From: Cordilura impudica
Lineage: Eukaryota > Arthropoda > Insecta > Diptera > Scathophagidae
DNA length: 64,000 nt
Direction: 5' to 3'
NCBI GenBank assembly: GCA_963682025.1
Contig: OY821517.1
Span: forward strand, 301,014,844-301,078,843
The notes beneath the pieces are model-generated. The model saw nothing but the letters and a program-made list of their open reading frames with translations, did no database searches and was not told the DNA's origin. Made by a program: the position numbers and the translations under genes. This document shows positions 1 through 11,400 of the stretch, piece by piece (position 1 is the first letter of the stretch; each line of letters starts with the position of its first letter).

Positions 1-1083
1 CTTCATAAATTTATTAATAGCTGCGAACTGTTGATTGTGTTCAGAAATGGTATAGCAGTAGATTAAAGTTAGTGTAATTCTTAATTTTTCTAAATTTGTT
101 TCAGCAAAATCGGACTAGTAGTTCTCGAGTTATGTCAAACAAAAGAGCCCAAAACGTGAATTATTCCCCTATACCATCCATACTTACTAAGTTCAAATCG
201 ATATATCTCGATTCCTGAACGTGACCCAGCGAAACGCCGGGACACGTATTACTTTTTTTGACCGATATAACTTTCCCCGGTGGTTTCATTACATCCCGAT
301 TTTGGCTGTCGCACAGTGTAATTTGCTTCGAAGTGTTATATGCGCGAACTATTTTTATTGGATTTGGTTCACCTTGAAAGACCCATACAGTCAACTATAT
401 TTTCTGTTTGACTAATACGTGATTTGGCCGCACTACGATCGTATTTTATATAACAAGTTACACGCTCTTTTTTTTTTTTTGAATGATCAAAATTATGTTG
501 AATCTAATGTTAACAAATCTTGTTGACGCCTAGTGAAACTTATGCCTATAGATGATTCCATCTCACGATATTTGATGGCAAAGCAATTGACCTTGTACTG
601 AAATCGTCTTTAAGACAACGGTGGCTATGATTAAATTCAGCCAACTACCGAAACACGGGCATCAGTTGTTGTGGTTCATCTCGAAAAGCCGTAACTAGTT
701 TATGTTTGCCAGGTTAGTTCTCCCAGACAAATACTTTAATGACAGAAATAATTTCAAATTTTCGCAGTCGCAAACGAACGTATTTTTATAAGAACATGCG
801 AATTTTTGTATTTTTGGGATTTTCTTATACGATAAGGAATAATATGTGACGAAATTTCTAATTTTGATATTCGATAACGAGTGATCATTCGAATGCAACC
901 TTCTGAAATTTTATGTGAAAAGATATTTTTCTCCAATAAAAAAATATAATTTTAGTAACTTTAGATCAAAAATAAATAAATAAATACTAAAATTTTTAAA
1001 TTTACCTAAATTTTGCAATCAGAGTGAAAGAATTGTATACGCGTATAGAAAACCCATCATTTTGCCAATTTTTGTACGAAAAA
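1..1083. other. AT-rich stretch, no recognised gene
   Basis: No protein family is recognisable here. The longest open frame is 77 codons on the minus strand (161-394), with no motif I know. Poly-T and AT-rich tracts are frequent. The segment ends at the TA target duplication of the mariner element at 1084-1085. Confidence 0.5.
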
Positions 1084-1085
1084 TA

Positions 1086-2388
1086 AAGGGTTTTTCAACA
1101 GGGACGCTACAAAAGTAGAAAAAGAGGGACAGCAAACGACGCCATATTTCTTGCCGCTCCTTTGACATTTCTCTTCAGTAAGGTTTGCCATTTCATGATG
1201 GAAAGATATAAGAGCCAACAACGAGTCGAAGTTATTAAAATTTACTACCGAAATTCGGAGTCAGTGGCCTCAACGTTAAGAGCGCTACGTCCCATTTATG
1301 GTTGTCATAATCGTCCTAGCAGATCAACAATTGAGCGTCTAGTGGAAAAATTTGAATCCACAGGCACAGTACAAAATGTTCTCGTGCCAGTGAGACAAAG
1401 AAGTGCCCGTAGTGTCGAGAATATTGCTGCCGCTGAGGCTTCAGTTGAAGAAAGCCCAAATGTGTCTCTCACACGTCGTTTTCAAGCATTGGGCATCTCT
1501 GTGACGTCGTTGTGGCGAATTTTGCGAAAAGATCTTGGCCTACATCCTTACAAGATAAAATTGACGCAAGAACTAAAGCCGCTTGACCACCAGAAGCGTC
1601 TTATGTTCGTGAATTGGGCTGAGCAACAACTTGAAAATGATTCGGATTTTCATTGAAAAATCATCTTCAGCGATGAGGCTCATTTCTGGCTGAATGGCTT
1701 CGTCAATAAACAAAATATGCGTTATTGGTCAGACAGCAATGCACACGTACTCCATGAGTCATCATTGCATCCCGAAAAAATTACGGTTTGGTGCGGTTTA
1801 TGGGCCGGCGGCGTCATTGGGCCGTACTTCTTCCGTGATGATCAAGACCGGCACGTTACTATGAATGGGAATCGCTACCGTTCAATGATAACCGAATATT
1901 TTTGGCCCCAATTGGATGATATGGACTTGGACGACATGTGGTTCCAACAGGACGGCGCCACAAGCCACACAGCGAATGTCACAATCAATTTATTGGAAAC
2001 CAAGTTTGGAGAACGTGTTATCTCACGAAATTGTCCAGTCGATTGGCGGCTTTGGTCGTGCGATTTGACGCCGTTAGACTATTTTCTGTGGGGCTGCGTC
2101 AAGTCTATGGTCTATGCCAACAAGCCAGCGACGATTGAAGAACTTCGTACGAATATCGAACGTGAAATTGCAGCAGTATCGGCCGATTTATGATTGAAAA
2201 CCGTCGAAAATTCGGTTCATCGTCTGGACTTCTGCAAGCGTGCCCGTGGTGGCCATGAAAAAGAGATCGATTTTCATATATAATGGCATTGAACGTACTT
2301 TCACAGGAATAAAGAATTTCATTGATATCCAAAACCGTTTTTGTTTTATTTAAAAAAACTTTTGTAGCGCTCTTATTGAAAACCCCTT
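1086..2388 (+). mobile_element. rosa-type (DD41D) mariner element
   Basis: This is a complete-length Tc1/mariner element of about 1.3 kb. Imperfect terminal inverted repeats of about 31 bp (26 of 31 match) lie at 1086-1116 and 2358-2388; both start AAGGG and share GCTACAAAAGT. A TA dinucleotide flanks each end (1084-1085 and 2389-2390), as expected for TA-targeting elements. It contains one transposase gene with two in-frame stops, so it is probably non-autonomous now. The spacing of the second and third catalytic aspartates (41 residues) is that of the rosa/DD41D group. Confidence 0.9.
1198..2283 (+). pseudogene. DD41D mariner transposase, two premature stops
   Basis: The product would be a cut-and-paste transposase of about 361 residues, the usual mariner size. 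I chose the ATG at 1198 because it gives the MERYKSQQRVEVIK start typical of related proteins; an ATG three bases upstream is also possible. An N-terminal helix-turn-helix region (residues 1-120) is followed by the DDD domain: first Asp in KIIFSDEAHF, second in FQQDGATSHTA, third in DLTPLDYFLWG. A TGA at 1654-1656 lies just before the first catalytic motif, and a TGA at 2191-2193 lies near the C-terminus. The frame is otherwise open to TAA at 2281-2283, so inactivation looks fairly recent. Confidence 0.92.
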
Positions 2389-2632
2389 TATTTTAAAAAC
2401 TAAGAGTTTCGAAGATTTTTTCAGCAAATTGACGACGCCTTTGCAATATATTTTTTTCTCAATGAAATTAGTACCCCGAAAAAAATTAATAATGTGGCCT
2501 TAACCATTTGTCGGATATTAACCAAACCGATCCCTCAGTGCTAATGAAAATTTGCTGGATATTTTTCGAAGTCATGTGTATAATTTCAACATCTTCGGCC
2601 GTCATATTTTGCTCATAAGCACAACGAACTAC

Positions 2633-2916
2633 CAGAGTTCAGAAAAAACACACTGAATAAGAATTCGTACATATATGTAAACAAACATAGCTCAACACAT
2701 ATCTTTATTTTCATATAAATTATGTGTGTTTCTAAATTTTGTACGGTACCCAACACAATCATGACTGTGTTTCGTTTTAATATTTCGTTATCTACACAAA
2801 CATTTTTGTGTCACGTATTTTTTTATTTCGAACACACATAAACCACATAGATTCGAGTGTAGCTTAATTTTAAGTTCGTTTTCTTGCACGTGTACTGCTA
2901 AAAAAAACAGAACATG
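2633..2916 (+). repeat. Foldback-type family D, partial copy
   Basis: This stretch starts CAGAGTTCAGAAAAAACACA and is closely similar to arms of two inverted-repeat elements at 35019-35741 and 55918-56436. Only one arm is seen here, so the copy is truncated or solo. No coding capacity was found. Confidence 0.65.
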
Positions 2917-3582
2917 CAGTTATAAAAAAAAGATAATAATAAAAATAAAAAAAAAATAGAATTATAAAGATGGTAATAAAATAGAAAACAGAGAAAACAT
3001 TAGATCTCTGGTGGGACCCAGCAAAGAGCCCAATAATAACATATTTATGCTTGTCATTTCGTTGTGTGGCTTCGAGATGTGGTTGAATGTATTTGGAGCT
3101 TTAAACAAGTTGCTATAACCACCCGAGATATTAGTCTCTCAAGAAAATAAGAAATATTTACACTATCGAAATAAATTTCGGTACGGAATTATATCGATCA
3201 CGACTGCGAAAATTAGGCCCTTGGATGAAATCCTCAGATCGTTTTGACTCTAGGATATGTTGTCGTTGAAACTACCCAGTCTCATATTTAGAGGTGAAGG
3301 GGGAGTGTTTTTTTTTCATCATTGCTCCATAGTATCACATAATCTCTAATTTGAAGACATTTCTAGCCAAGGCTATGCAAGAGAACATCAAAATATTCAG
3401 TGGTTAACTGTGGGCTTTTTTCTGCAATTCAAGTATATTAATCTCTACATTTTTCAAGGAATACGTAGCCGAGGTTTCCCGAAGCAACGTCATTGCCGTC
3501 AAGTTGCAACTGTGGGACCAAAACATAGCCGATATGGATATCACTGTTTTTGTTTTAATCTTTTTTATTATGATCCTATATA
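2917..3582. other. No recognised gene
   Basis: AT-rich sequence without a recognisable coding family or a repeat that I could match elsewhere in the window. Confidence 0.4.
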
Positions 3583-3907
3583 CTAGCAGACTCCAGCGCT
3601 CGAAATTCTAGTGCAATTTCTAGGCAGCTTAATTTTTCAACTTAGCCAATTCACAGACCATCACTTTTATGGTTTATTTTTATTGTGAAAGAAGATAGCA
3701 AACTCATTAACAAATTTAATAAAACACAAATAGTATATGTGTAATTTTATGTGTAATTTTATGTAATTTTATGTAAAGGAAAAAATTTAAAAATCTGAAA
3801 ATCTGCAAAACGGCTAAAAAGAAATACCTTTCAAATAATATACATTTGGTCAAAATCGGGACAAAACGGTAGAACAGAACATCGGTCACAAGAAATCACC
3901 TAGCCTA

Positions 3908-3917
<10 letters not shown>
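3583..3917 (-). mobile_element. Non-autonomous Helitron (family A), copy 1
   Basis: Read on the minus strand, the copy ends with a short hairpin around CTCGAA/TTCGAG, about ten bases and then CTAG followed by T, the canonical Helitron 3' end. Its other end runs into an AT dinucleotide tract, so the usual TCTATAATATTAATAG start is blurred. It has no coding capacity. Five other copies lie in this window. Confidence 0.8.

Positions 3918-3942
<25 letters not shown>
3905..3942. repeat. (AT)n microsatellite
   Basis: A run of alternating A and T sits exactly at the 5' end of a family A Helitron, where other copies have TATTATAGAT. It probably grew from that terminal sequence. Confidence 0.9.
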
Positions 3943-3945
<3 letters not shown>

Positions 3946-4118
3946 GTAAATATCTCAGATCTAATGTGTGATCCCATGCTTAGCTTTATAACTTGCACAC
4001 TTTTGAAGAGCTTTCCAACGATGTATAACACTTAACATAATATACTCACGTAAATGATATTATATGGTAAAAAATTTTGATTACATATAACAATAACAGT
4101 TTTACATATAACAATAAA

Positions 4119-4790
4119 AACAAGTAAGAAAATTATAGTCGGTCTAGACCGACTATACGATACCCTATACCATGCGTTTAGAAACCCTATCTCTTAGGCC
4201 CAACTAACTGGACATAGAAAATAAGCAAAAACCAAATTTGAGTGGGATTTTTATTCATTTTTTTGGTTGCAGATATGAAAAAGTTCATATCGGATGCTAT
4301 ATCTATATAGGGACTAGGTCCAAAAATGGTCATGTTTGGTAAAGTCTCTTGTATTTTGCAAAAATATATACAAACAAAATTTGAGAAGAATCAGTGCAAT
4401 ATTTTTGTTTTTTAATAGATTTAAGTGAAGATCGGGAAGCAGCTCTATATGGGGTCAAAGGCATAATTTTTGGACTACTCATTAATGGATGTAATGAACG
4501 CATACAAACCCAATTTGAGTAAGGTCTATATGACAATTTGGATCTTATGGCAATTTATGTCGATTTCATATGGGTAATTTGTATGGGAGCTAGGTCTGAA
4601 CATGGACCGATTCTCACCAATTTCAGTAGCGTTCATCCCATGGCCAATCAAAGCTTATATACCAAATTTCATCAAAATATCTTTATATTTGCGACCTGCA
4701 GTTTGATTACAAGGTTTACATGGACACACAGACGGACGGACGGACGGACTGTATTTTGTGATTAACTATCTTCGATGTTCCTAAACCGAT
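4119..4790 (+). repeat. Mini-me-like repeat (family B), copy 1
   Basis: The copy begins AACAAGTAAGAAAATTATAG, runs into a perfect 24-nt palindrome (4134-4157; half-site TATAGTCGGTCT), then CGATACCCTATACCATG. It ends with a run of GACG repeats at about 4732-4750, the (GTCY)n tract on the other strand. The inverted counterpart is at 37323-38110. Mini-me elements of flies are known for (TA)n and (GTCY)n proto-microsatellites; assignment to that group is inference. No coding capacity. Confidence 0.7.
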
Positions 4791-4961
4791 TTGAAAGAGA
4801 AATTCAATTTAATGTCAGTAGTACTTAATTTATAATTTAAATTAAATTTAATGTTTCACAAAGTAAAATAAAATAATTGCAAATGTTTATTATTTTCTAT
4901 TTTTACAAATATAAAAATAAAAAATTTAATCAAGCTCAAGATCAAATGGTATTAATTTAAA

Positions 4962-5311
4962 CTATCAGATTCCAGCCCTCGAAATTCGAGTGCAAATTCT
5001 AGGAATTTTTTTTTTCATTAAATAAGGACCCTGAAAGTATGCTAATCAATTATAGTCAATTCACAAATCAACACAAAAAACAAACTCATTTTTATTACAA
5101 ACACATTAACAATTATAATTTAATGTATTTGTTAGTATCAACTTTAAATGCAATTTACTCAAAATAAAGGAAAAAATTTAAAAATCTGTAAATCCGCAAA
5201 ACGGCTAAAATGAAATACCTTTCAAACAATATACGTTTGGTCAAAATCGGGATAAAACGGTAGAACAAAACATCGGTCACAAGAAATCGCCTAGCCTATT
5301 AATATTATGGA
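4962..5311 (-). mobile_element. Non-autonomous Helitron (family A), copy 2
   Basis: The minus strand starts TCCATAATATTAATAGGC and ends with the CTCGAATTTCGAG hairpin followed by a degenerate terminus (ATAG in place of CTAG) and T. Its middle differs from copy 1 and is closest to the copy at 58317-58664 (shared block with AAGTATGCTAATCAA). Non-coding. Confidence 0.8.
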
Positions 5312-5636
5312 TAAAGCAAAAAACATTAGCACATAGGTTTCAAAAACGGAACTATATTCTACAAGACAGCTGTTTCAGGTCGAATCACCACCCCTCATCA
5401 GTAAACAAAAGCAGTTGATAGTTTGTTTGGTAAAAAGTTCTATTCAAACACATTTGCTGAAATGAAACTAATGAGAATCCTAGCAAAGAGTTATACTAAT
5501 TGGGCTTTTTCCAATATATCAAACTAAAAAAAATATAAAAAACTTATTAACAAATGAGTTTTTGTATATGAGTACACATTTCACACCACGTATATACGTT
5601 TCAAAGTTGTTTTATGTTGTAGGTTGCCATATTTGA
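5312..5636. other. No recognised gene
   Basis: AT-rich spacer between a Helitron copy and the hAT relic. Nothing recognisable. Confidence 0.4.
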
Positions 5637-5666
5637 ACAAGTAAGAAAATTATAGTTGGTCTAGAC

Positions 5667-6755
5667 CAATGGTTCCCGAATGGTGGTCCGCGGACTCCCA
5701 GAGGGTCATTCATTGCTCTTCAATGTGATGAAACCACAGACGTTTCTTAATCAAGCCAACTTTTATTGTAGATTTATTGCAGAAAATTAATTTTATGAAG
5801 AGTTTTTATTTATGAAAGCGTTGCATACAACATCAAAAGGAACTGATATTTTTCAAATCCTTTCTGATTTTTTAATGGAAAACAATATTCCCTGGAAAAA
5901 AGTAGTGGGAATATGCACTGATGGTAAACCGTCAATGATGGGTTCTCGATCTGGGTTTTTAAAATTAGCCAAAGATATGAATAAAGATATGATTGTGTAA
6001 TATTGCATAATTCATCGAAAATCACTTGTTGCTAAAACCCTTCCAGATGAACTGAAAGTGCTCTGCAGACTGCAATAGATGTCGTTAATTTTGTTAACAC
6101 CAGCGCATTGAGAACTCGAATTTTTGCAGTGCTATCTCAAGATCTCAATGCAGAGCAAACCAAATTATTTTTCCACACAGAGTTGCATTGGCTTTCAACA
6201 GGAAATATGCTGAAAAGGTTGTTTGAATTAAAGACTGAGGTTGAAATTTTTCTTTTGAAAGAAAAAAGTGGCAATCTTTATGAAAGATTTACGGATGCAA
6301 CATTTATTTTTTATTTCGCATACATTACTGTTTTTTTTTTTTTTTGAAGCATTAAACAACCTTAACTTAAGATTACAAGGCAATCAAACGAATATTTTAA
6401 TAGCATTTGATTCAGATAATGTTTTTATGTCTAAAATTTTACTGTGGACAAGTCGTCTTCAAACAGCTACGTCGAAATATTCATCCTTTCCGCTTCTTAA
6501 TGATACCATGGATTCTTGCGATATCGAAAATATAAACTTAAAAAGTGTAATTACAAAACATTTAGATACGCTGCATGATGAATTCACCAGATATTTTCCA
6601 GAGGAATCTTGGCAAACTAATTTACTTCGCAATCCTTTTAATGTGACTATTGGTGACATACCCGATGCCTTTCAAGAAGAATTAATAGAGCTACAGTACA
6701 ACTTATGTGCAAAAAATCACTATGGTTCTATGAAAATAGACACGTTCTGGCTGAA
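5667..6755 (+). pseudogene. hAT-superfamily transposase relic (ZBED5/SCAND3-like)
   Basis: The left end CAATGGTTCCCGAATGGTGG looks like a hAT terminal inverted repeat. Coding similarity begins near 5706 with ALQCDETTD, which includes a catalytic Asp, and continues with GICTDGKPSMMGSRSG, the HRKSLVAKTLP block, HTELHWLSTGN (normally RWLSRG), EALNNLNLRLQG and DEFTRYFPEES. Several stops (for example after TTDVS and at 5998-6000), frameshifts and a poly-T insertion near 6332 break the gene. The dimerisation domain and the right terminus are missing: sequence passes directly into a mini-me-like repeat. The element is dead and internally or 3' deleted. Confidence 0.85.
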
Positions 6756-7037
6756 ATATTACAAATATTTATTAGTTTGTATATATTTTTCAAAATATAA
6801 GTTACTTTACCAAATATGGCCAGGATCGGTCCATATTTTGACTTAGTCCCCATATAAATATAGCATCCCATATGAACTTTTTCATATCTGCAGTCAAAAA
6901 AATTAACAATTCCACCCAAATTTGGTCTATGCTTATTTTCTATATCGAATTAAATGGACCGAAGAGATATGGTCTCTAAACCATGGTATAGGGTATCGTA
7001 TCGTCGGTCTAGATGGACTATAAATTCTTACTTGTTT
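6756..7037 (-). repeat. Mini-me-like repeat (family B), partial copy
   Basis: Minus-strand orientation: ends with the GGTCTAGA half-palindrome and TTCTTACTTG. A 30-bp piece of the same terminus (5637-5666) lies in the opposite orientation on the far side of the hAT relic, so the hAT copy is bracketed by inverted B termini. Confidence 0.65.
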
Positions 7038-7260
7038 TTTTTTTTAAATTGTCTTTTCTTCAAAAAACTACTTTTTATTAAAAAGTACTGTTTCTACAAA
7101 AAGTGACTTTTCTTTTGGAAAGTTACATATTTTAGAGGCAAATTTGCTACAAAACCACCATTGTTTATAAAAAAGTACCCTTTTCTAAAAATATACATAA
7201 ATAAGTACCTTTTGTAAATAAAAAATAGTTTTGTAAAAAAAGTTTCTTTTTTCTCTTTGC
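7038..7260. repeat. Short, decayed AAAAAGTAC minisatellite
   Basis: Degenerate repeats of the AAAAAGTACCTTTTCTT type that forms the large array at 13.1-17.8 kb. It directly abuts a mini-me-like terminus. Confidence 0.6.
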
Positions 7261-8463
7261 AACACATAATAAAATTAGAGTTTCTTGAATTGCAAAAAAT
7301 CGTGGCTGCAACATTAAAGACAACTGCATGTTTATAAATATACCTTATAGGTGGATTGATTCTTCAATAGGGTTGATTGAAAAAAACGTTTTTTTTTTCT
7401 AAATCGCTAAAGACTAAGTTTATCAATAATATAGAATTTCTTCTCGATCATTATGATTTATGAAAAAAAATGTTTTTGGAAACTTTTTATGTATTTAAAA
7501 AATGATGAATTAAAAATAATACGTTTCTTTTGAAAGAATCCAAATAAAAATAATGAAATTAATAAAATATTTAAAAGCGATGTGGAACAAGGGAATTTAA
7601 ATTAATTCAATTTAATTCACAGAACTCATTCTGCGAATATTATCATAAATCAAAAAGCAAAACTTCAGTATTATTTAGCAATTTGGCTTGACCTCAATAT
7701 GTACCCTAACAAATATTTAAAATAGTTAATTTTTTATATTGAATATCTGTCAACTGAGCAGATGTAAATATTTTTCTGTTACTTTATATATGTGCCGCTC
7801 AAAATAATATTAATTTTTATCACTATACCCTATTTGTCATAGTGACTTAGGAGTTCGCTTTACACTTAAGAAAACGAAATTTAGTATAAAAAGAAGGCAG
7901 TCATTTGGTTATAAACACAGCCAGTCAGTCAGTCAGCCCACCATCACGCAAATACGTATAAAAACCATTAAAATTAAAATTATGTTTAAAGGGGTACAAG
8001 CATTGTATAAGTATTGAAACGAATGGCGAAAAATTAATATAATAGCTGATTTACAAATATTACGTCCTTTAATTTTGTTTTTATGCCTCTCAACGAAAAA
8101 GGGAGTAGCTCGTAAAAAAAATGTATATGTAGAACTAGAAATTGTATCGAAACAGAAACAGTTTAAATGTATATAATAAAAATAGTTTTGGGTACTAAAA
8201 CTGATGACCCTTAACAAGAAATTATACACACTAAACTTTTGTAGCTCATTATTCGAAGTCCAAAAGCTGTTAATTGAAACTTGGATATTCAAGGCTGTCC
8301 TGTTGACAATTATAAACTTCATATAATTTTTTCATAATTCAAAATTTGTCTTCATAAATTCTAAGACTTTTAATAAAATTAATTAAAAAGGACAAAAATA
8401 ATTTTGTTTTTCATATTTTTATTTATCAAATCTTCACTTATAAACAAACAATATTTATTCAAA
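7261..8463. other. No recognised gene
   Basis: AT-rich. A 129-codon minus-strand frame (7933-8322) has low-complexity composition and no motif; I do not regard it as a gene. CAGTCAGTCAGTCAG near 7921-7936 is a short tandem repeat. Confidence 0.4.
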
Positions 8464-11400
8464 CTTGCAGATTCCACCGCTCGAAATTCGAGTGCAATTT
8501 CTAGGCAGCTTTATTTTTCAACTTAGCCAATTCAAAAATCAACACTTTTATGGTTTATTGATGTGTAAACATCTATACGCGCAGGGGGGTAAATTTCTAT
8601 TTCACAATACAATCGCAAAAACAGCGTAACACATCGGTGTGAGCTGAAGTGTAAATCGGTGTGACTTTATCTGATTGTATTTGTGAAAAAATTATGATAT
8701 GCTCTTTTCTAAACATTTTCCAATTGTCTTTCAAAAAACATCAATTGTATTTCAGAAAACATCAATTGTATTTCAGAAACCATGAATATAATTTCAGAAA
8801 ACATCATTTAAATTTCAGAAAACATAAATAGAATTTCAGAAAACATCAATATAATTTCAGAAAACATCATTCGAGTTTCAGAAAACATCAATTGAACTTC
8901 AGAAAACATCAACATAATTTCAGAAAACATCACTTGAATTTCAGAAAACATAAATAGAATTTCAGAAAACATCAATATAATTTCAGAAAACATCATTCGA
9001 GTTTCAGAAAACATCAATTGAATTTGAGAAAACATCAATAGAATTTCAGAAAACATCAATTGTATTTCAGAAAACATCAATTGTATTTCAGAAAACATCA
9101 TTTGTATTTCAGAAAACATAAATAGAATTTCAGAAAACATCAATAGAATTTCAGAAAACATCAATTGTATTTCAGAAAACATCAATTGAATTTCAGAAAA
9201 CATCAATAGAATTTCAGAAAACATCAATTGTATTTCAGAAACCATCAATATAATTTGAGAAAACATCATTTGAATTTCAGAAAACATAAATAGAATTTCA
9301 GAAAACATCAATATAATTTCAGAAAACATCAATTGTATTTCAGAAACCATCAATATAATTTCAGAAAACATCATTTGAATTTCAGAACACATAAATAGAA
9401 TTTCAGAAAACATCAATATAATTTCAGAAAACATCATTCGAGTTTCAGAAAACATCAATTGAATTTCAGAAAACATCAATAGAATTTCAGAAAACATCAA
9501 TTGTATTTCAGAAAACATCAATTGTATTTCAAAAAACATCATTTGAATTTCAGAAAACATAAGTAGAATTTCAGAAATCATCAATTGTATTTCAGAAAAC
9601 ATAAATAGAATTTCAGAAAACATCAACATAATTTCAGAAAACATCACTTGAATTTCAGAAAACATAAATAGAATTTCAGAAAACATCAATATAATTTCAG
9701 AAAACATCATTCGAGTTTCAGAAAACATCAATTGAATTTCAGAAAACATCAATAGAATTTCAGAAAACATCAATTGTATTTCAGAAACCATCAATATAAT
9801 TTCAGAAAACATCATTTGAATTTCAGAAAACATAAATAGAATTTCAGAAAATATCAATATAATTTCAGAAAACATCAATTGTATTTCAGAAAACATCAAT
9901 TGAATTTCAGAAAACATAAGTAGAATTTCAGAAAACATCAATTGTATTTCAGAAAACATCAATTGTATTTCAGAAAACATCAATTGAATTTCAGAAAACA
10001 TAAATAGAATTTCAGAAAACATCAATTGTATTTCAGAAAATATCAATATAATTTCAGAAAACATCAATTGTATTTCAGAAAACATCAATTGAATTTCAGA
10101 AAACATAAGTAGAATTTCAGAAAACATCAATTGTATTTCAGAAAACATCAATTGAATTTCAGAAAACATAAGTAGAATTTCAGAAAACATCAATTGTATT
10201 TCAGAAAATATCAATATAATTTCAGAAAACATCAATTGTATTTCAGAAAACATCAATTGAATTTCAGAAAACATAAGTAGAATTTCAGAAAACATCAATT
10301 GTATTTCAGAAAACATCAATTGTATTTCAGAAAACATCAATTGAATTTCAGAAAACATAAATAGAATTTCAGAAAACATCAATATAATTTCAGAAAACGT
10401 CATTCGAATTTCAGAAAACATCAATTGAATTTCAGAAAACATCAATAGAATTTCAGAAAACATCAATTGTATTTCAGAAAACATCAATTGTATTTCAGAA
10501 AACATCATTTGTATTTCAGAAAACATAAATAGAATTTCAGAAAACATCAATAGAATTTCAGAAAACATCAATTGTATTTCAGAAAACATCAATTGAATTT
10601 CAGAAAACATCAATAGAATTTCAGAAAACATCAATTGTATTTCAGAAACCATCAATATAATTTCAGAAAACATCATTTGAATTTCAGAAAACATCATTTG
10701 AATTTCAGAAAACATCAATTGTATTTCAGAAACCATCAATATAATTTCAGAAAACATCATTTGAATTTCAGAAAACATAAATAGAATTTCAGAAAACATC
10801 AATAGAATTTCAGAAAACATCAATTGTGTTTCAGAAACCATCAATATAATTTCAGAAAACATCATTTGAATTTCAGAAAACATAAATAGAATTTCAGAAA
10901 ACATCAATATAATTTCAGAAAACATCATTCGAGTTTCAGAAAACATCAATTGAATTTCAGAAAACATCAATAGAATTTCAGAAAACATCAATTGTATTTC
11001 AGAAAACATCAATTGTATTTCAGAAAACATCATTTGAATTTCAGAAAACATAAGTAGAATTTCAGAAAACATAAATAGAATTTCAGAAAACATCAACATA
11101 ATTTCAGAAAACATCACTTGAATTTCAGAAAACATAAATAGAATTTCAGAAAACATCAATATAATTTCAGAAAACATCATTCGAGTTTCAGAAAACATCA
11201 ATTGAATTTCAGAAAACATCAATAGAATTTCAGAAAACATCAATTGTATTTCAGAAACCATCAATATAATTTCAGAAAACATCATTTGAATTTCAGAAAA
11301 CATAAATAGAATTTCAGAAAATATCAATATAATTTCAGAAAACATCAATTGTATTTCAGAAACCATCAATATAATTTCAGAAAACATCAATTGTATTTCA

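Noticed and set aside
7933..8322. 129-codon minus-strand open frame
   Set aside because: Low-complexity, AT-driven composition, no motif and no neighbouring signals.
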